Shown one piece after another: positions 43,960-52,815 of a stretch of DNA of 64,000 nucleotides. The stretch is from NCBI RefSeq assembly GCF_014333525.1, contig NZ_JACSCX010000003.1, positions 310,001-374,000 of the forward strand, given 5' to 3'. The first letter of the stretch is position 1. Every line of letters starts with the position of its first letter. Origin of the DNA: Hymenobacter puniceus (GTDB lineage: Bacteria; Bacteroidota; Bacteroidia; Cytophagales; Hymenobacteraceae). The position numbers and the translations under genes are program-made. The notes beneath the pieces were generated by a model that saw only the letters and a program-made list of their open reading frames with translations, was not told the origin of the DNA and did not search any database.

Positions 43960-44781
43960 TTATGTGAGAGGAAAGGCCAGCCGCTCGCGCCACTGCAACC
44001 CGTCGGGCAGCTCCGCGGCGCTGAATTCCAGGTGAATCACGCGGCGCGGATGGTTGCTGGTGCTGCGGTTGGAGGCGTGCAGTGTGAGCGGCTTCATCAG
44101 CATCAGGCCGCCGGCCGGCACGGCGCACGTTAGGGCCTGCGGTGTGAAAGTAGGGTGCTGGTCGTTGGGGATGACGCCGTGGCGGTGCGAGCCGGGCACC
44201 ACCCGCAGCGCGCCGTTGCTGGCGTCGCAATCATCCAGGTGCAGGCGCACCGTCACGATGCTCTCCAGGATTTCGCGGGGCGACAATACGGTGGTTTCGC
44301 CGGTTTTGCCGCTCCAGGGTCCGTAGCCGGATAGTTCTACCCGGTCAGTTACGGCCACCATTACATCCTGGTGCCAGGCTACCAGCCAGTTGGAGCCGGC
44401 CGGCTTATCGAAGTAGATGGCCTTTACTAGGTGCGGCGTTTGAGCGGGAAACAGCGCCGCCAGCACTTCCCGAAACCGGGGCGTCAGGAGCTGCTCCCGC
44501 AACTGCGGCAACTCCTGCAGCAAATTCCGGATGGCAAACACGTCCTGGCTGCGCCGGAAGCGGGGCGAGGTGGTATCGGCCGTGGCTATGGTGCACAGCA
44601 AAGCCGCCGTTTGGAGTGGAGTGAAAACGTTGGGCAGGATGGCGTAGCCGTCGGCGCGGAGCTGCGCGGCGGCTGTACATTCATCACCAACCTGTTGATA
44701 ACGCTTCGTTTCTGTGCTGGATGCAAAGTGGTTGGCCCGCGGTAGAGATGCTTCGGTTTCGGTTGCGCCTTCACTCAGCAT
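43960..44781 (-). CDS. Phytanoyl-CoA dioxygenase (PhyH)-like protein
   Basis: The 273-residue protein is a 2-oxoglutarate/Fe(II)-dependent dioxygenase of the PhyH family. The iron motif is His-x-Asp in VAWHQDVMVAV (near residue 135) and His in KPLTLHASNRS (near 235), with Arg in NHPRRVIHLEFSA for 2-oxoglutarate. Substrate unknown. The ATG at 44781 is chosen over a GTG at 44808. It lies 24 nt after the vWA gene stop on the same strand, between the two transketolase genes. Confidence 0.87.
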   Translation of the reverse strand: MLSEGATETEASLPRANHFASSTETKRYQQVGDECTAAAQLRADGYAILPNVFTPLQTAALLCTIATADTTSPRFRRSQDVFAIRNLLQELPQLREQLLTPRFREVLAALFPAQTPHLVKAIYFDKPAGSNWLVAWHQDVMVAVTDRVELSGYGPWSGKTGETTVLSPREILESIVTVRLHLDDCDASNGALRVVPGSHRHGVIPNDQHPTFTPQALTCAVPAGGLMLMKPLTLHASNRSTSNHPRRVIHLEFSAAELPDGLQWRERLAFPLT

Positions 44782-44804
44782 GATGTTGTGATGGTTATCG
44801 TTCC

Positions 44805-46208
44805 TCACCGGCCAAAGATGCTAACCGAGCTGGTCTGGCCCGAGCGGATGGTGAAGTTGCGCACGTCGGTGAACTGGCTGCCGGTAGCGGTTTTCGTGCG
44901 GAATATCAGGCGGTAGGCGCCCGGCTGCATCGGCACGTTCACTTTGCTGCTGCCACCGTCGGGCAGGTTGTAGAGCCAGGTTTGAGTTTCGTCGTCGTTG
45001 AGGCGGTAGAGGCTGCCGTAGCCTTTCAAATCCGACACAATGTTGAGGATGCCCGGCGCCGGGTACGTAATAACGGTTTCCTGGCCTTGCTTGATGCTGA
45101 TGCGGCGCACCTGCCGGGGTAGCGTCAGCAGCTCCACTTCGTAGTTGCCGGCCAGCAGCTTCTGCCGCGCCCCAAAGGGCAGTGCCAGCAGCGTGTTGTC
45201 GTTTCCGGCCGCCCGGATGACGGCCTGTACTGTTCCATAGGGGTTGGGCGTGACGCTCGGGTTCTGCAGCCAGAGCGTGCCCTGCGGGGTTTTGTAGGTC
45301 AGCACATTGGCCCGGCCGGGCCGGATCTGCAGGTTTTCCTGTCGCACCGGCGGCACCGTGTTTATTACTAGGTCGTAGCTCTGCAGCGCGTCGATGTCGA
45401 GGGCGTCGGGCTGGCCTTTGGCGTCGCGGTAGTGCACGTAGTTGTATTCCGGCAGGCCCGTGACGTTGTTGAGAAACGTCAGATTCACGTTGGACTCCAC
45501 GCCCCGGCCGGCTTCGTCGGTGAGGTTGATGGCCACGGTGGTTTTGGCTAGCGTCTGCGCTACTACATCGTTGAGGATGGTCCGGAACGTCTTCACGTCG
45601 GCGGCATTGTAGTACTGCCCCAAGCATTCCAGCTGCTTGCCAAACTCCCGCTCGGCCCCGATGCCAATCACGAAGGGCTTGAGAAACACCCGCTTCCGCT
45701 GCAGCGCCAGCGAGGTAGCGCACGGGTCGCCCTTGCACGACTCTAGCCCGTCGGTAATCAGAATCAGCACGTTGCGGGCCGTTTTGTCGGTCGGGAAGTC
45801 ACCGGCCGACTGCAGCAGCGAGAAGGTGATGGGCGTGTTGCCGCGCGGCTCAATGGTCTTGAGCTTGGCCTTGATGGCCCCCGCGTTTTTGGGCGCGAAG
45901 GCCACCTCCAGCTTGGAATCCTCGCAGTTGTTTTCCGACTTGTCGTGCAGGTGGCCGTAGGCGCGCAAGCCCAGTTCTAGGTTAGGATAGGCATTCAGCG
46001 AATCGACCATGCGGGCCAGCAGGCCCTTGGCCACGTCCATGCGCGCCCGCCCTTCCCACGGCGCCAGCATCGAGCCCGAGGCATCCAGCAGAAACAGAAT
46101 GCGTGTGACGCGGGGCTTGGCCGGCGGCGCGTTCTGGGCACGTAGCTCCGTCCCCGGCCAAGTGGCCAAGCTCACAAGCACGCATACAAAAACGGCCAGG
46201 CGGCGCAT
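44805..46208 (-). CDS. Secreted von Willebrand A-domain protein
   Basis: The 467-residue protein has a signal peptide (MRRLAVFVCVLVSLATWPG) and a vWA domain with an intact MIDAS (DASGSM near residue 42, Thr in RGNTPITFS, and Asp in ITDGLES). The vWA segment covers about 35-240. Beta-rich repeats follow (NVLTYKTPQGTLWLQNP, YEVELLTLPRQVRRISI). It is exported and probably cell-surface or periplasmic. It lies between the N-terminal transketolase gene and phyH on the same strand. The ATG at 46208 starts a good signal peptide, so the longer frame to 46367 is rejected. Confidence 0.88.
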   Translation of the reverse strand: MRRLAVFVCVLVSLATWPGTELRAQNAPPAKPRVTRILFLLDASGSMLAPWEGRARMDVAKGLLARMVDSLNAYPNLELGLRAYGHLHDKSENNCEDSKLEVAFAPKNAGAIKAKLKTIEPRGNTPITFSLLQSAGDFPTDKTARNVLILITDGLESCKGDPCATSLALQRKRVFLKPFVIGIGAEREFGKQLECLGQYYNAADVKTFRTILNDVVAQTLAKTTVAINLTDEAGRGVESNVNLTFLNNVTGLPEYNYVHYRDAKGQPDALDIDALQSYDLVINTVPPVRQENLQIRPGRANVLTYKTPQGTLWLQNPSVTPNPYGTVQAVIRAAGNDNTLLALPFGARQKLLAGNYEVELLTLPRQVRRISIKQGQETVITYPAPGILNIVSDLKGYGSLYRLNDDETQTWLYNLPDGGSSKVNVPMQPGAYRLIFRTKTATGSQFTDVRNFTIRSGQTSSVSIFGR

Positions 46209-46417
46209 AAGGGGGGAAACAGCAGCCCCCCACGAAACGCGGGGAAGCCAAGTGTTACGGGCACGGCAACGACAGCAGCAAGCTGCCACGAAGCCTATAT
46301 CATCAACGCTCAACAGAAGGCTGCCTGTATAAAAGGCTTCCGCTGACGGAGTCAAGCCACAAATCAAACTTGCGGTTTGATCAGCGACATCACCTTTTTA
46401 TCAGCAACATCTGCGGT

Positions 46418-47323
46418 TTAGTAGTCGCCGGCTTCTTCTACCAGCAGTTGCTGCAGTGCCTTTTCCAGCTGCTCATCGTTCGGCGCCACGCCGTGCCACT
46501 TGTGCGAGCCCATCATGAAGTCCACGCCGAAACCCATCTGGGTATCCATGAGTACCATAACGGGGCGGCCCTGGCCGAGCAGGCCCTGGGCCTCCTCGAT
46601 GCTGGCCAGCAGCGTGGTCAGGTCGTTGCCGTTGGTTTCTAATACTTGCCAGTTGAAGCTCTCGAACTTGGCGCGCAAGTCGCCGAGGCCGCCGATTTTG
46701 TCGGTAGGGCCGTCGATCTGCTGGCCGTTGCGGTCCACGAAGGCAATTAGGTTATCGACTTTGTGGTGTGGCGCGTAGAGGGCCGCTTCCCAGATCTGGC
46801 CTTCCTGCAGCTCGCCGTCGCCCATGAGCACGAACACCGTGTGGTCGTCGCCGTTGAGCTTTTTGGCCTGGGCCGCGCCCGTCGCCACGCTCAGGCCCTG
46901 GCCCAAGGAGCCCGACGCAATGCGGACACCGGGCAGGTGCTCGTGGGTGGCGGGGTGGCCCTGCAGCCGCGAGTTGAGCTTGCGGAACGTAGCCAGCTCG
47001 CTCACCGGGAAGTAGCCTGAGCGGGCCAGCACCGAGTAGAATACCGGCGAGATGTGGCCGTTGGACAGGAAAAACAGGTCCTGGCCGGTGCCGTTCATGT
47101 CGAAGGGCTGGGGCGTGTGCTTCATCACCTTGAAGTACAGGGCCACCAGCAGGTCAGTGCAGCCCAGCGAGCCGCCGGGGTGGCCGGAGTTCACGGCGTG
47201 CACCATGCGCACAATGTCGCGGCGCACCTGCGCGGCAATTTGCTGCAGCTCGGCTACCGACTTGGTGGCTTCGGGGGCGTGGGTTTCGGAAGAAGCGGCG
47301 AAGGAAGAAGCGTCGTGCGACAT
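46418..47323 (-). CDS. Transketolase, N-terminal (TPP-binding) subunit
   Basis: The 301-residue subunit carries the TPP pyrophosphate-binding domain. It has VHAVNSGHPGGSLGCTDLL, SNGHISPVFYS, GSLGQGLSVATGAA, and the TPP motif MGDGELQEGQIWEAALYAPH (GDG-x(~20)-N in the form GDGELQEGQ...FVDRNGQQ). It pairs with the C subunit 42970-43926. A -7 TACCTTTG is 25 nt upstream of the ATG. The start at 47323 is chosen. Confidence 0.93.
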   Translation of the reverse strand: MSHDASSFAASSETHAPEATKSVAELQQIAAQVRRDIVRMVHAVNSGHPGGSLGCTDLLVALYFKVMKHTPQPFDMNGTGQDLFFLSNGHISPVFYSVLARSGYFPVSELATFRKLNSRLQGHPATHEHLPGVRIASGSLGQGLSVATGAAQAKKLNGDDHTVFVLMGDGELQEGQIWEAALYAPHHKVDNLIAFVDRNGQQIDGPTDKIGGLGDLRAKFESFNWQVLETNGNDLTTLLASIEEAQGLLGQGRPVMVLMDTQMGFGVDFMMGSHKWHGVAPNDEQLEKALQQLLVEEAGDY

Positions 47324-47347
47324 GAATTCTATGAAGTTGAGGGAAAG

Positions 47348-47355
47348 CAAAGGTA
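47348..47355 (-). promoter_or_regulatory. -7 element upstream of the transketolase cluster
   Basis: The minus strand reads TACCTTTG, an exact TAnnTTTG match, 25 nt before the ATG at 47323. It may start a transcript covering the transketolase N, vWA, phyH and transketolase C genes. Confidence 0.5.
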
Positions 47356-47376
47356 GGAACTTGGGCGAGGCGCGCG

Positions 47377-47404
47377 AAAAAAAGCCCCGCCAAACTGGCG
47401 GGGC
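47377..47404. terminator. Hairpin between tkt cluster and bcp
   Basis: GCCCCGCC pairs with GGCGGGGC around a five-nt loop, next to an A-run. On the minus strand this would end the bcp transcript with Us. Confidence 0.8.
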
Positions 47405-47413
47405 GACGAAAGC

Positions 47414-47863
47414 CTACAGCAGCTGGGCTGCGTGGTTTTTGGTATCGACTTTGGTGATGACCTTCTCGATACGGCCGTCGGCGTCAATCAGGAAGGTGTA
47501 GCGCATGGTGCCCATGTACTTGCGGCCGTACATCGACTTCTCCTGCCATACGCCGTAGGCTTCCACCATCTTTTTGTCTTCGTCCACGAGCAGCGGAAAC
47601 GGCAGGTCGAACTTGTCGGCGAACTTCTTGTGTGACTTCTCGCTGTCGATGCTCACGCCCAGCACCTGAATGCCGGCTGCCTGCAGGCTCTGGTAGTTGT
47701 CGCGCAGGTCGCAGGCCTGGGCGGTGCAGCCGCTGGTGTCGTCTTTGGGATAGAAGTAGAGGGCCACTTTGCGGCCCGCATAGTCCTGGAGGCGGTGCAG
47801 GGTGCCGTGTTGGTCGGGCGCTTCAAACGCCGGGGCGGACTCGCCGGTCTGGGGAATAGGCAT
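47414..47863 (-). CDS. bcp: Thioredoxin-dependent peroxiredoxin Bcp
   Basis: Bcp reduces hydroperoxides. The 149-residue protein has the peroxidatic Cys46 and resolving Cys51 in DDTSGCTAQACDLRD, as in Bcp of E. coli, and YPKDDTSG. The ATG at 47863 gives MPIPQTGESAPAFEAPDQHG. A -7 TATCTTTG (minus strand 47881-47888) lies close upstream. Confidence 0.95.
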   Translation of the reverse strand: MPIPQTGESAPAFEAPDQHGTLHRLQDYAGRKVALYFYPKDDTSGCTAQACDLRDNYQSLQAAGIQVLGVSIDSEKSHKKFADKFDLPFPLLVDEDKKMVEAYGVWQEKSMYGRKYMGTMRYTFLIDADGRIEKVITKVDTKNHAAQLL

Positions 47864-47880
47864 AGAATGGGGGTTTGCGG

Positions 47881-47888
47881 CAAAGATA
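47881..47888 (-). promoter_or_regulatory. -7 element of bcp
   Basis: The minus strand reads TATCTTTG, an exact TAnnTTTG, 17 nt before the ATG. The -33 element is weak. Confidence 0.45.
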
Positions 47889-47918
47889 GCGCGAAGTACT
47901 GCGCCGTGAAATCCGTAA

Positions 47919-48500
47919 TCAGGGCTTGCCGGCAATGGGCTGGGGCGTAAACAGCATCTTGTCGGTATCGAAGCCCAGCTCCCGGGCTTTGGCCAGATAC
48001 TGGTCGCGCAGGGTACGCTCCATGTGCGGGGTGCGGCTCAGCAGCCACAGGTTCTGGCGGTCGGGGCCGCCCGCCACCAGGGCGTGGCGGTAGTCGGAGT
48101 GGTCGAGGGCGATAATCCAGTAGTCGCCTTCAAACGGCCAGAAAAAGCTCACTTTCAGCTTGGCGTTGGTGGTGGTATCTACCACGCGGGCCGTGCCCGT
48201 TACGGTTTCCACCGGACCGTTGATACCTTCTTTATGACAGGTGTTGCGCACGTTCACCTTGCCGTCGGGCCGCAGCGAGTACTCGGCCGTTACGTGCTGG
48301 CAGCCTTTCTCGAAGCGCGTCGGCAGCCGGGCCACCTCGTACCACAGCCCCATGTACTGATGCAGGTTGACGTGGGGCACGGTAGGCAGATTGGGGTGCA
48401 GCTTGCGGCGGGCGAAGGCGTAGGCGGCCACACCGGTAGCTACGGCCGCGGCCACGGAGGCCACCAGCACCGGCTTGCGGCGCTTCAGAATATTTGCCAT
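47919..48500 (-). CDS. Lipocalin family protein (Blc-like)
   Basis: The 193-residue protein has a membrane anchor or signal (residues 11-30, VLVASVAAAVATGVAAYAFA) and then a lipocalin domain of about 150 residues. The hallmark NLHQYMGLWYEVARLPTRFEKGC (Gly-x-Trp) and the second TDYRHALVAG-like motif (HSDYRHALVAG) are clear. It probably binds lipids in the envelope. The ATG at 48500 begins MANILKRRKP; the frame to 49331 is antisense overlap with the sigma gene. Unlike E. coli Blc it shows no lipobox. Confidence 0.9.
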   Translation of the reverse strand: MANILKRRKPVLVASVAAAVATGVAAYAFARRKLHPNLPTVPHVNLHQYMGLWYEVARLPTRFEKGCQHVTAEYSLRPDGKVNVRNTCHKEGINGPVETVTGTARVVDTTTNAKLKVSFFWPFEGDYWIIALDHSDYRHALVAGGPDRQNLWLLSRTPHMERTLRDQYLAKARELGFDTDKMLFTPQPIAGKP

Positions 48501-48743
48501 TTTGAAACAAGCGTAAAGTGTAAGCCAAATATACGCGCCAAAGTGCGGGTACAGGAACTGAGTGGCAACGTAGCGGCGGAAGAGGCGTCTGTACTGAAAA
48601 CCAGTGGCTGAAGTATGCTCGCGGATACAAAGGCCTGTATCAGCGCCTTCGTACGGTTGCGGCCGCACGGGCTCGAAAAAATAATTGGCTTTGCCCAGGT
48701 GATACTTGCCCGGTAACAGGATTACTAAGTGAAACCTGCTTAT

Positions 48744-49313
48744 ATGCTCCTCATGCAACCTGCTACCACCCAGCCAACCGCCACCGGCGCCGACCTGCGC
48801 GAAGCCTTGCTCGCCGACCGGGCAAACTCGCTTACGCAGCTTTACCGGTACGCTTTTCCGGCAGTGCAAGCCTTTGTGCTGCGGCACAACGGTACTGCTG
48901 CCGAGGCCAAAGATGTATTCCAGGATGCGGTGGTGATTCTCTACGAAAAAGCCGTGGCCGGCACACTGCACCTGACGGCGGCACCTGCCACGTATCTGCA
49001 GGCTGTGGCCCGCAACCAGTGGCGGCAGGAACTGGCGCGCCGGCAGCGCCGCCCGCACACCCGCCTCAATGCCAACCATCTGGAGCTGCCCGCCGACGAG
49101 CCCGAAATACTGCCCGCCGTCGTGCCGGTGCTGGACTACCTGGAGCGCCTGAGCGACAAGTGCCGCAACATTCTGCTCTCCTTCTACTACTTCCGGCAGC
49201 CGCTGGAGCAGATTGCGGCCACTCACACTTACCGCTCCGTGCGCTCGGCTACAGTGCAGAAGTTCAAATGCCTGGAGCGCCTGCGCAATGTTGCGCGCCA
49301 AGCGTTGCGCTAG
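48744..49313 (+). CDS. RNA polymerase sigma-70 (ECF-type) factor
   Basis: The 189-residue protein has region 2 (about 25-90, VFQDAVVILYEKAV and TYLQAVARNQWRQELARRQ) and region 4 (about 130-185, LSDKCRNILLSFYYFRQPLEQIAATH, then SVRSATVQKFKCLERL). The helix-turn-helix is short. The start is between ATG 48744 and ATG 48753. It is followed 45 nt later by a 99-residue unknown, perhaps a partner. Cognate promoters cannot be told. Confidence 0.88.
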   Translation: MLLMQPATTQPTATGADLREALLADRANSLTQLYRYAFPAVQAFVLRHNGTAAEAKDVFQDAVVILYEKAVAGTLHLTAAPATYLQAVARNQWRQELARRQRRPHTRLNANHLELPADEPEILPAVVPVLDYLERLSDKCRNILLSFYYFRQPLEQIAATHTYRSVRSATVQKFKCLERLRNVARQALR

Positions 49314-49358
49314 CCAACCTACTCCTCCCACGCCTCCATCAACTCATAGCCCACACCC

Positions 49359-49658
49359 ATGCGGCCCGAACTTGAACGTCTGCAGCACATCGAATCCTAC
49401 CTACTGGCGCCTGGCTCCGCGCCCGATGCAACGCTGTGGGCTGCGCGGCAGCTCCTGGACCCCGCGTTGCGTCTGGATATGGATACGCAGCAACTGGTGT
49501 ACCGGGGGCTACAGATAGCCGGAAGAAAGCAGCTGCTAAAGGAGTTAAGTAGCATTCATGCAGCCCTTTATGGCGGTGTCCGGCCGCCCCGGCGTTGGCT
49601 GCAGCATGCCACAGCAGCCCTGCAGCAGCTGCGCCGCCAACTTGGCCGTCGCAACTGA
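49359..49658 (+). CDS. Unknown protein, 99 aa, downstream of the sigma gene
   Basis: The protein is helical and charged (LERLQHIESYLLAPGSAPDATLWAARQLL, YRGLQIAGRKQLLKELSSIH). It has no membrane segment. Position directly behind a sigma gene suggests a cytosolic regulatory partner, but no family is recognised. Confidence 0.65.
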   Translation: MRPELERLQHIESYLLAPGSAPDATLWAARQLLDPALRLDMDTQQLVYRGLQIAGRKQLLKELSSIHAALYGGVRPPRRWLQHATAALQQLRRQLGRRN

Positions 49659-49740
49659 CGGTCCTTGCATTTGCTTGTGAACTACTGCCGCCCCATGCTG
49701 GGGCGGGCGGTACACGCTTGCGTACTTTTACCCCAATATC

Positions 49741-50445
49741 ATGCTCAATACTCAGCAATTCAGACGTTTCGCCGTGCGTGGCCAGGGCCTCAACAGCCTG
49801 CACCTCGACCAGTATCTGCACCACCTTGAAGGTGTGGCCCGTCCTTTTGTCACCAACATGACCCGCTCAGTAATAGAGGAGCGCCCCACGCGCTTTGCGG
49901 AAATTGATGTGTTTTCACGTTTGATTATGGACCGGATAATCTTCCTCGGCACAGCAGTCGACGACCAGATTGCCAACATCATCAACGCTCAACTGCTGTT
50001 TCTGGAGTCGGCTGATGCCAAAAAGGATATTCTGCTCTATATCAACTCGCCGGGAGGCTCCGTGTATGCCGGTTTTGGGCTGTACGACACGATGCAATAC
50101 GTGGGCCCGGATGTGGCTACCATCTGCACAGGTCTGGCGGCTTCCATGGGCGCGTTTCTGCTGGCCGGCGGCGCAATCGGCAAACGTTCGGCTCTGCCGC
50201 ACGCACGCATCATGATTCATCAGCCCAGCGGTGGCGCCCAGGGGCCCTCCGCCGACATTGAAATATCGGCCCGCGAAATCCTGAAGCTTCGCCGCGAGCT
50301 GTACGACATCTACGCCGAGCGCACAGGCAAAACCTACCAGCAGATCCACGACGACTCCGACCGGGACTATTGGCTGCGCGCCGACGAGGCCAAGGAATAC
50401 GGCCTGATTGACGAAGTGCTGGAGCGGAAGTGGGACGGTTTATAG
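49741..50445 (+). CDS. clpP: ATP-dependent Clp protease proteolytic subunit
   Basis: ClpP is the serine peptidase of Clp complexes. The 234-residue protein has the catalytic Ser135 in [11 protein letters not shown], His160 in [12 protein letters not shown] and the acid in DSDRDYW. It has a ~40-residue N-terminal propeptide-like extension. No clpX follows; a palindromic C-family element and then convergent M23 peptidase do. Confidence 0.95.
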   Translation: MLNTQQFRRFAVRGQGLNSLHLDQYLHHLEGVARPFVTNMTRSVIEERPTRFAEIDVFSRLIMDRIIFLGTAVDDQIANIINAQLLFLESADAKKDILLYINSPGGSVYAGFGLYDTMQYVGPDVATICTGLAASMGAFLLAGGAIGKRSALPHARIMIHQPSGGAQGPSADIEISAREILKLRRELYDIYAERTGKTYQQIHDDSDRDYWLRADEAKEYGLIDEVLERKWDGL

Positions 50446-50612
50446 TCATTGCGAGGAGGCACGACGACGCAATCCTTTCTCTAAAAGATATGAACCTGAA
50501 GTAAGCAAAAAGCCCTCCGGCACTAGGTAAGTAACCTACTGCCGGAGGGCTTTGCTGTTAGGGAAGTGTCTGCCACGAGAGGAAGGATTGTGTCGCGCTG
50601 CTCGCAATGACA
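50445..50612. repeat. Inverted-repeat element, family C, copy 3
   Basis: This best-preserved copy is 168 bp. The ends GTCATTGCGAGGAGGCACGA and, inverted, TGTCATTGCGAGCAGCGCGA match. The centre is the hairpin AAGCCCTCCGGCACTAGG/CCTACTGCCGGAGGGCTT. It starts within the clpP stop codon region (convergent to the M23 gene). Confidence 0.82.
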
Positions 50613-50620
50613 TCCCTGCT

Positions 50621-52633
50621 CTACAGCACCACGTTCAGCACCTTCTCGTTGCCGGCCTGGTCGGTGAGGCGGAGCGTGGCGGGGCCACGTAGCGGTGGGC
50701 CCAGCGTGTCAGAGCGTTCCGAGAAAAGCGTGGCGTTTTTGTGCTCGAAGCGCAGCAGATGAAACTGCCCGTTCACTTCCAGGCGGTAGCTGGCCAATCC
50801 CGACAGGTCGTCGCCGACCTTGAACACCACGCCGCCGGCGCCTTTGCTGAGCAGGCGTCCCGAAGGCGGAATCGTATCGGTAAGAATTCGGAAGCGGCCG
50901 AAGGTTTTGATGGGCACCGAAACGGCCGTGCCGTCCGTATTCCATTTGCCGCCTACGTAGCCTTTGCCGCCGTTCGGGGCCACGCTGTAGATGGCGGTGC
51001 GGCGCAGGTCGGTGGCCGGCGTAGTGGGCTTGAGGGTGAGGCGCAGGGTTTCGTAGAGTGGCGTGCGGGGCAGGTGCACCGTCCAGAGGCCGGCGGCGTA
51101 GCTGGTTTGCACGTACAGCGTGTCAAACAGCGTTTTGGGCATGAAACCCAGCTGCAGGGCGCTGGTAGAGAAGGCGAAATCCTGGCCCGACGGAATGCTG
51201 GCCTGCCTATCAAAGCGCCGCGTGACACCCTGGAAGCTCAATGAGTCCGGCAGGCCGGCGCGCAAATCGTAGAGGTAGGTGTTTTCGCTTTGCACCGTGT
51301 AGCTGGGCCGCAGCGTGAGGCGGCGGTTGCCTTTGTACAGCGTCAGCGGCCCGCCCACGGCGGCCGTGTCGGGGTCGGCGGCGGTGGCCACCAGCAGGTT
51401 GCGGCTGATGTCGAAACGGAGTGCGGGCTTTTTCACTTGCGCCGAGCGGGTTTTGTAGTACGCCGGCTGCTCGCCGCGCAGCACAAAGCGCAGCGGCGTG
51501 CGGTTGCCGTAGGAGTCGGCCAGCATGATTTCCACCGCGTAGAGCTTGCCGGCTTCCACGCGCAGCTTGCCTTTGGCGGCGCCGGTGGTGTACATGCTCA
51601 GGTCGTTGCCGTCGTCCACGAACAGGCGCTCCATCTGCCGGCCCTGGGTGGCGCGCCACTCATAGTCCACGTGCCGGTTGATCTGGCGCGAGCCTTCCGG
51701 AAACGGAATGTCGTCTACCACGTGCGAGTAGAGCGGCTGGCCATTCACGCGCACATCCACACGCTGCAGGCCGTTCTTGTTCCATACGCCGTCGAACCTA
51801 TCGAAGCCCTGCACCAGCAGCCCCACCTGCCCGAAAGCCGGAATGGTATCGGTCCACACATAGCCGCCGCCGTTGGGCAGCATCGGCGCCTTCGGCACGA
51901 ATACGCTTTTGCCGAAGCGCCCCTGCACGCGGGCCTCAATACCCAGCGCCTCCACGGCAAACGCCTGCAGCTGCGGCGCCACGTGGTCCTGGATTTCCGG
52001 GAAGCCACCAAACTGCAAGGGGTTCAGCTGGTGGTCGTTGGCGGTGCGTACTTCCCAGTGCAGGTGCGGCCCCGCCGAACCACCCGTGTTGCCCGACAGT
52101 GCTACCACCTCGCCGCGCTTCACCGGAAACTGCGTCTTGTCGAAAAACAGCTCTAGTTCGTAGGTCTGCTTTTCATACTGGCGGCGCAGCAGCTCGGCCG
52201 CTACCGGCCCTTTGAAATGGTTGAGGTGGCCATAGACGGTAACCAAGCCGTTGGGGTGCGTGATGTAGAGCACGTTGCCGTAGCCGTAGCTGCTTTGCTT
52301 CATGCGCGAGATGTAGCCGTCGGCAGCGGCGTACACGGGCAGATCCACGCGGCCGTCGGTCTTGATGTCGAGGCCGCCGTGAAAGTGATTGGGGCGCAGC
52401 TCGCCCATGCTGCCGGCCAGGTAGTTCTGCACGCCCGGCTTGATGGGAAACAGGAAGTAGCCATCCGCCACCGCCGGCCGTCGGCCGCTAGCAGTGGCAG
52501 CCGCCACCGGTTTCGGCGCCGACGAATCGGGCGCCTGCCCCTCGCAGGACATGGGCGCCCAGGTGAGCAGCAGCGGCAGCGCCGCCAAACTCAGCAGCCG
52601 GCGCGAAGAGCTGGTAAACAACGAATTGGGCAT
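50621..52633 (-). CDS. M23 family metallopeptidase
   Basis: The 670-residue protein has a signal peptide and an LAALPLLLTWAPMSC lipobox-like end, so it is likely a lipoprotein. The M23 (lysostaphin-type) domain at about 55-200 has the zinc ligands in RPNHFHGGLDIK and SAGPHLHWEVR, plus GHLNHF. The remaining ~450 residues are beta-rich and unassigned. It probably cleaves peptidoglycan peptides. A palindromic element lies before its start, then the FAH gene. Confidence 0.88.
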   Translation of the reverse strand: MPNSLFTSSSRRLLSLAALPLLLTWAPMSCEGQAPDSSAPKPVAAATASGRRPAVADGYFLFPIKPGVQNYLAGSMGELRPNHFHGGLDIKTDGRVDLPVYAAADGYISRMKQSSYGYGNVLYITHPNGLVTVYGHLNHFKGPVAAELLRRQYEKQTYELELFFDKTQFPVKRGEVVALSGNTGGSAGPHLHWEVRTANDHQLNPLQFGGFPEIQDHVAPQLQAFAVEALGIEARVQGRFGKSVFVPKAPMLPNGGGYVWTDTIPAFGQVGLLVQGFDRFDGVWNKNGLQRVDVRVNGQPLYSHVVDDIPFPEGSRQINRHVDYEWRATQGRQMERLFVDDGNDLSMYTTGAAKGKLRVEAGKLYAVEIMLADSYGNRTPLRFVLRGEQPAYYKTRSAQVKKPALRFDISRNLLVATAADPDTAAVGGPLTLYKGNRRLTLRPSYTVQSENTYLYDLRAGLPDSLSFQGVTRRFDRQASIPSGQDFAFSTSALQLGFMPKTLFDTLYVQTSYAAGLWTVHLPRTPLYETLRLTLKPTTPATDLRRTAIYSVAPNGGKGYVGGKWNTDGTAVSVPIKTFGRFRILTDTIPPSGRLLSKGAGGVVFKVGDDLSGLASYRLEVNGQFHLLRFEHKNATLFSERSDTLGPPLRGPATLRLTDQAGNEKVLNVVL

Positions 52634-52680
52634 TCAAAAAAGGAAAGTCAACAGGAGAATAAGAGCGCCGAGGTGATGGT

Positions 52681-52797
52681 GAATAGCGGAACGTCATGCT
52701 GAGCTTGCCGAAGCATCTCTGCCGCTTCTTTGTAATGCCATTCAGACAAAAGCGGTAGAGATGCTTCGGCAAGCTCAGATGACGGTTACCGCTATTC
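52681..52797. repeat. Palindromic element, family P5 (117 bp)
   Basis: GAATAGCGG near the left end and the long stretch CTGAGCTTGCCGAAGCATCT are repeated inverted on the right. Almost the whole element pairs, with a loop of about 15 nt. It lies between the M23 gene start and the FAH stop, both on the minus strand. Confidence 0.75.
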
Positions 52798-52815
52798 TGC
52801 CGCCTCACCGCTCCG

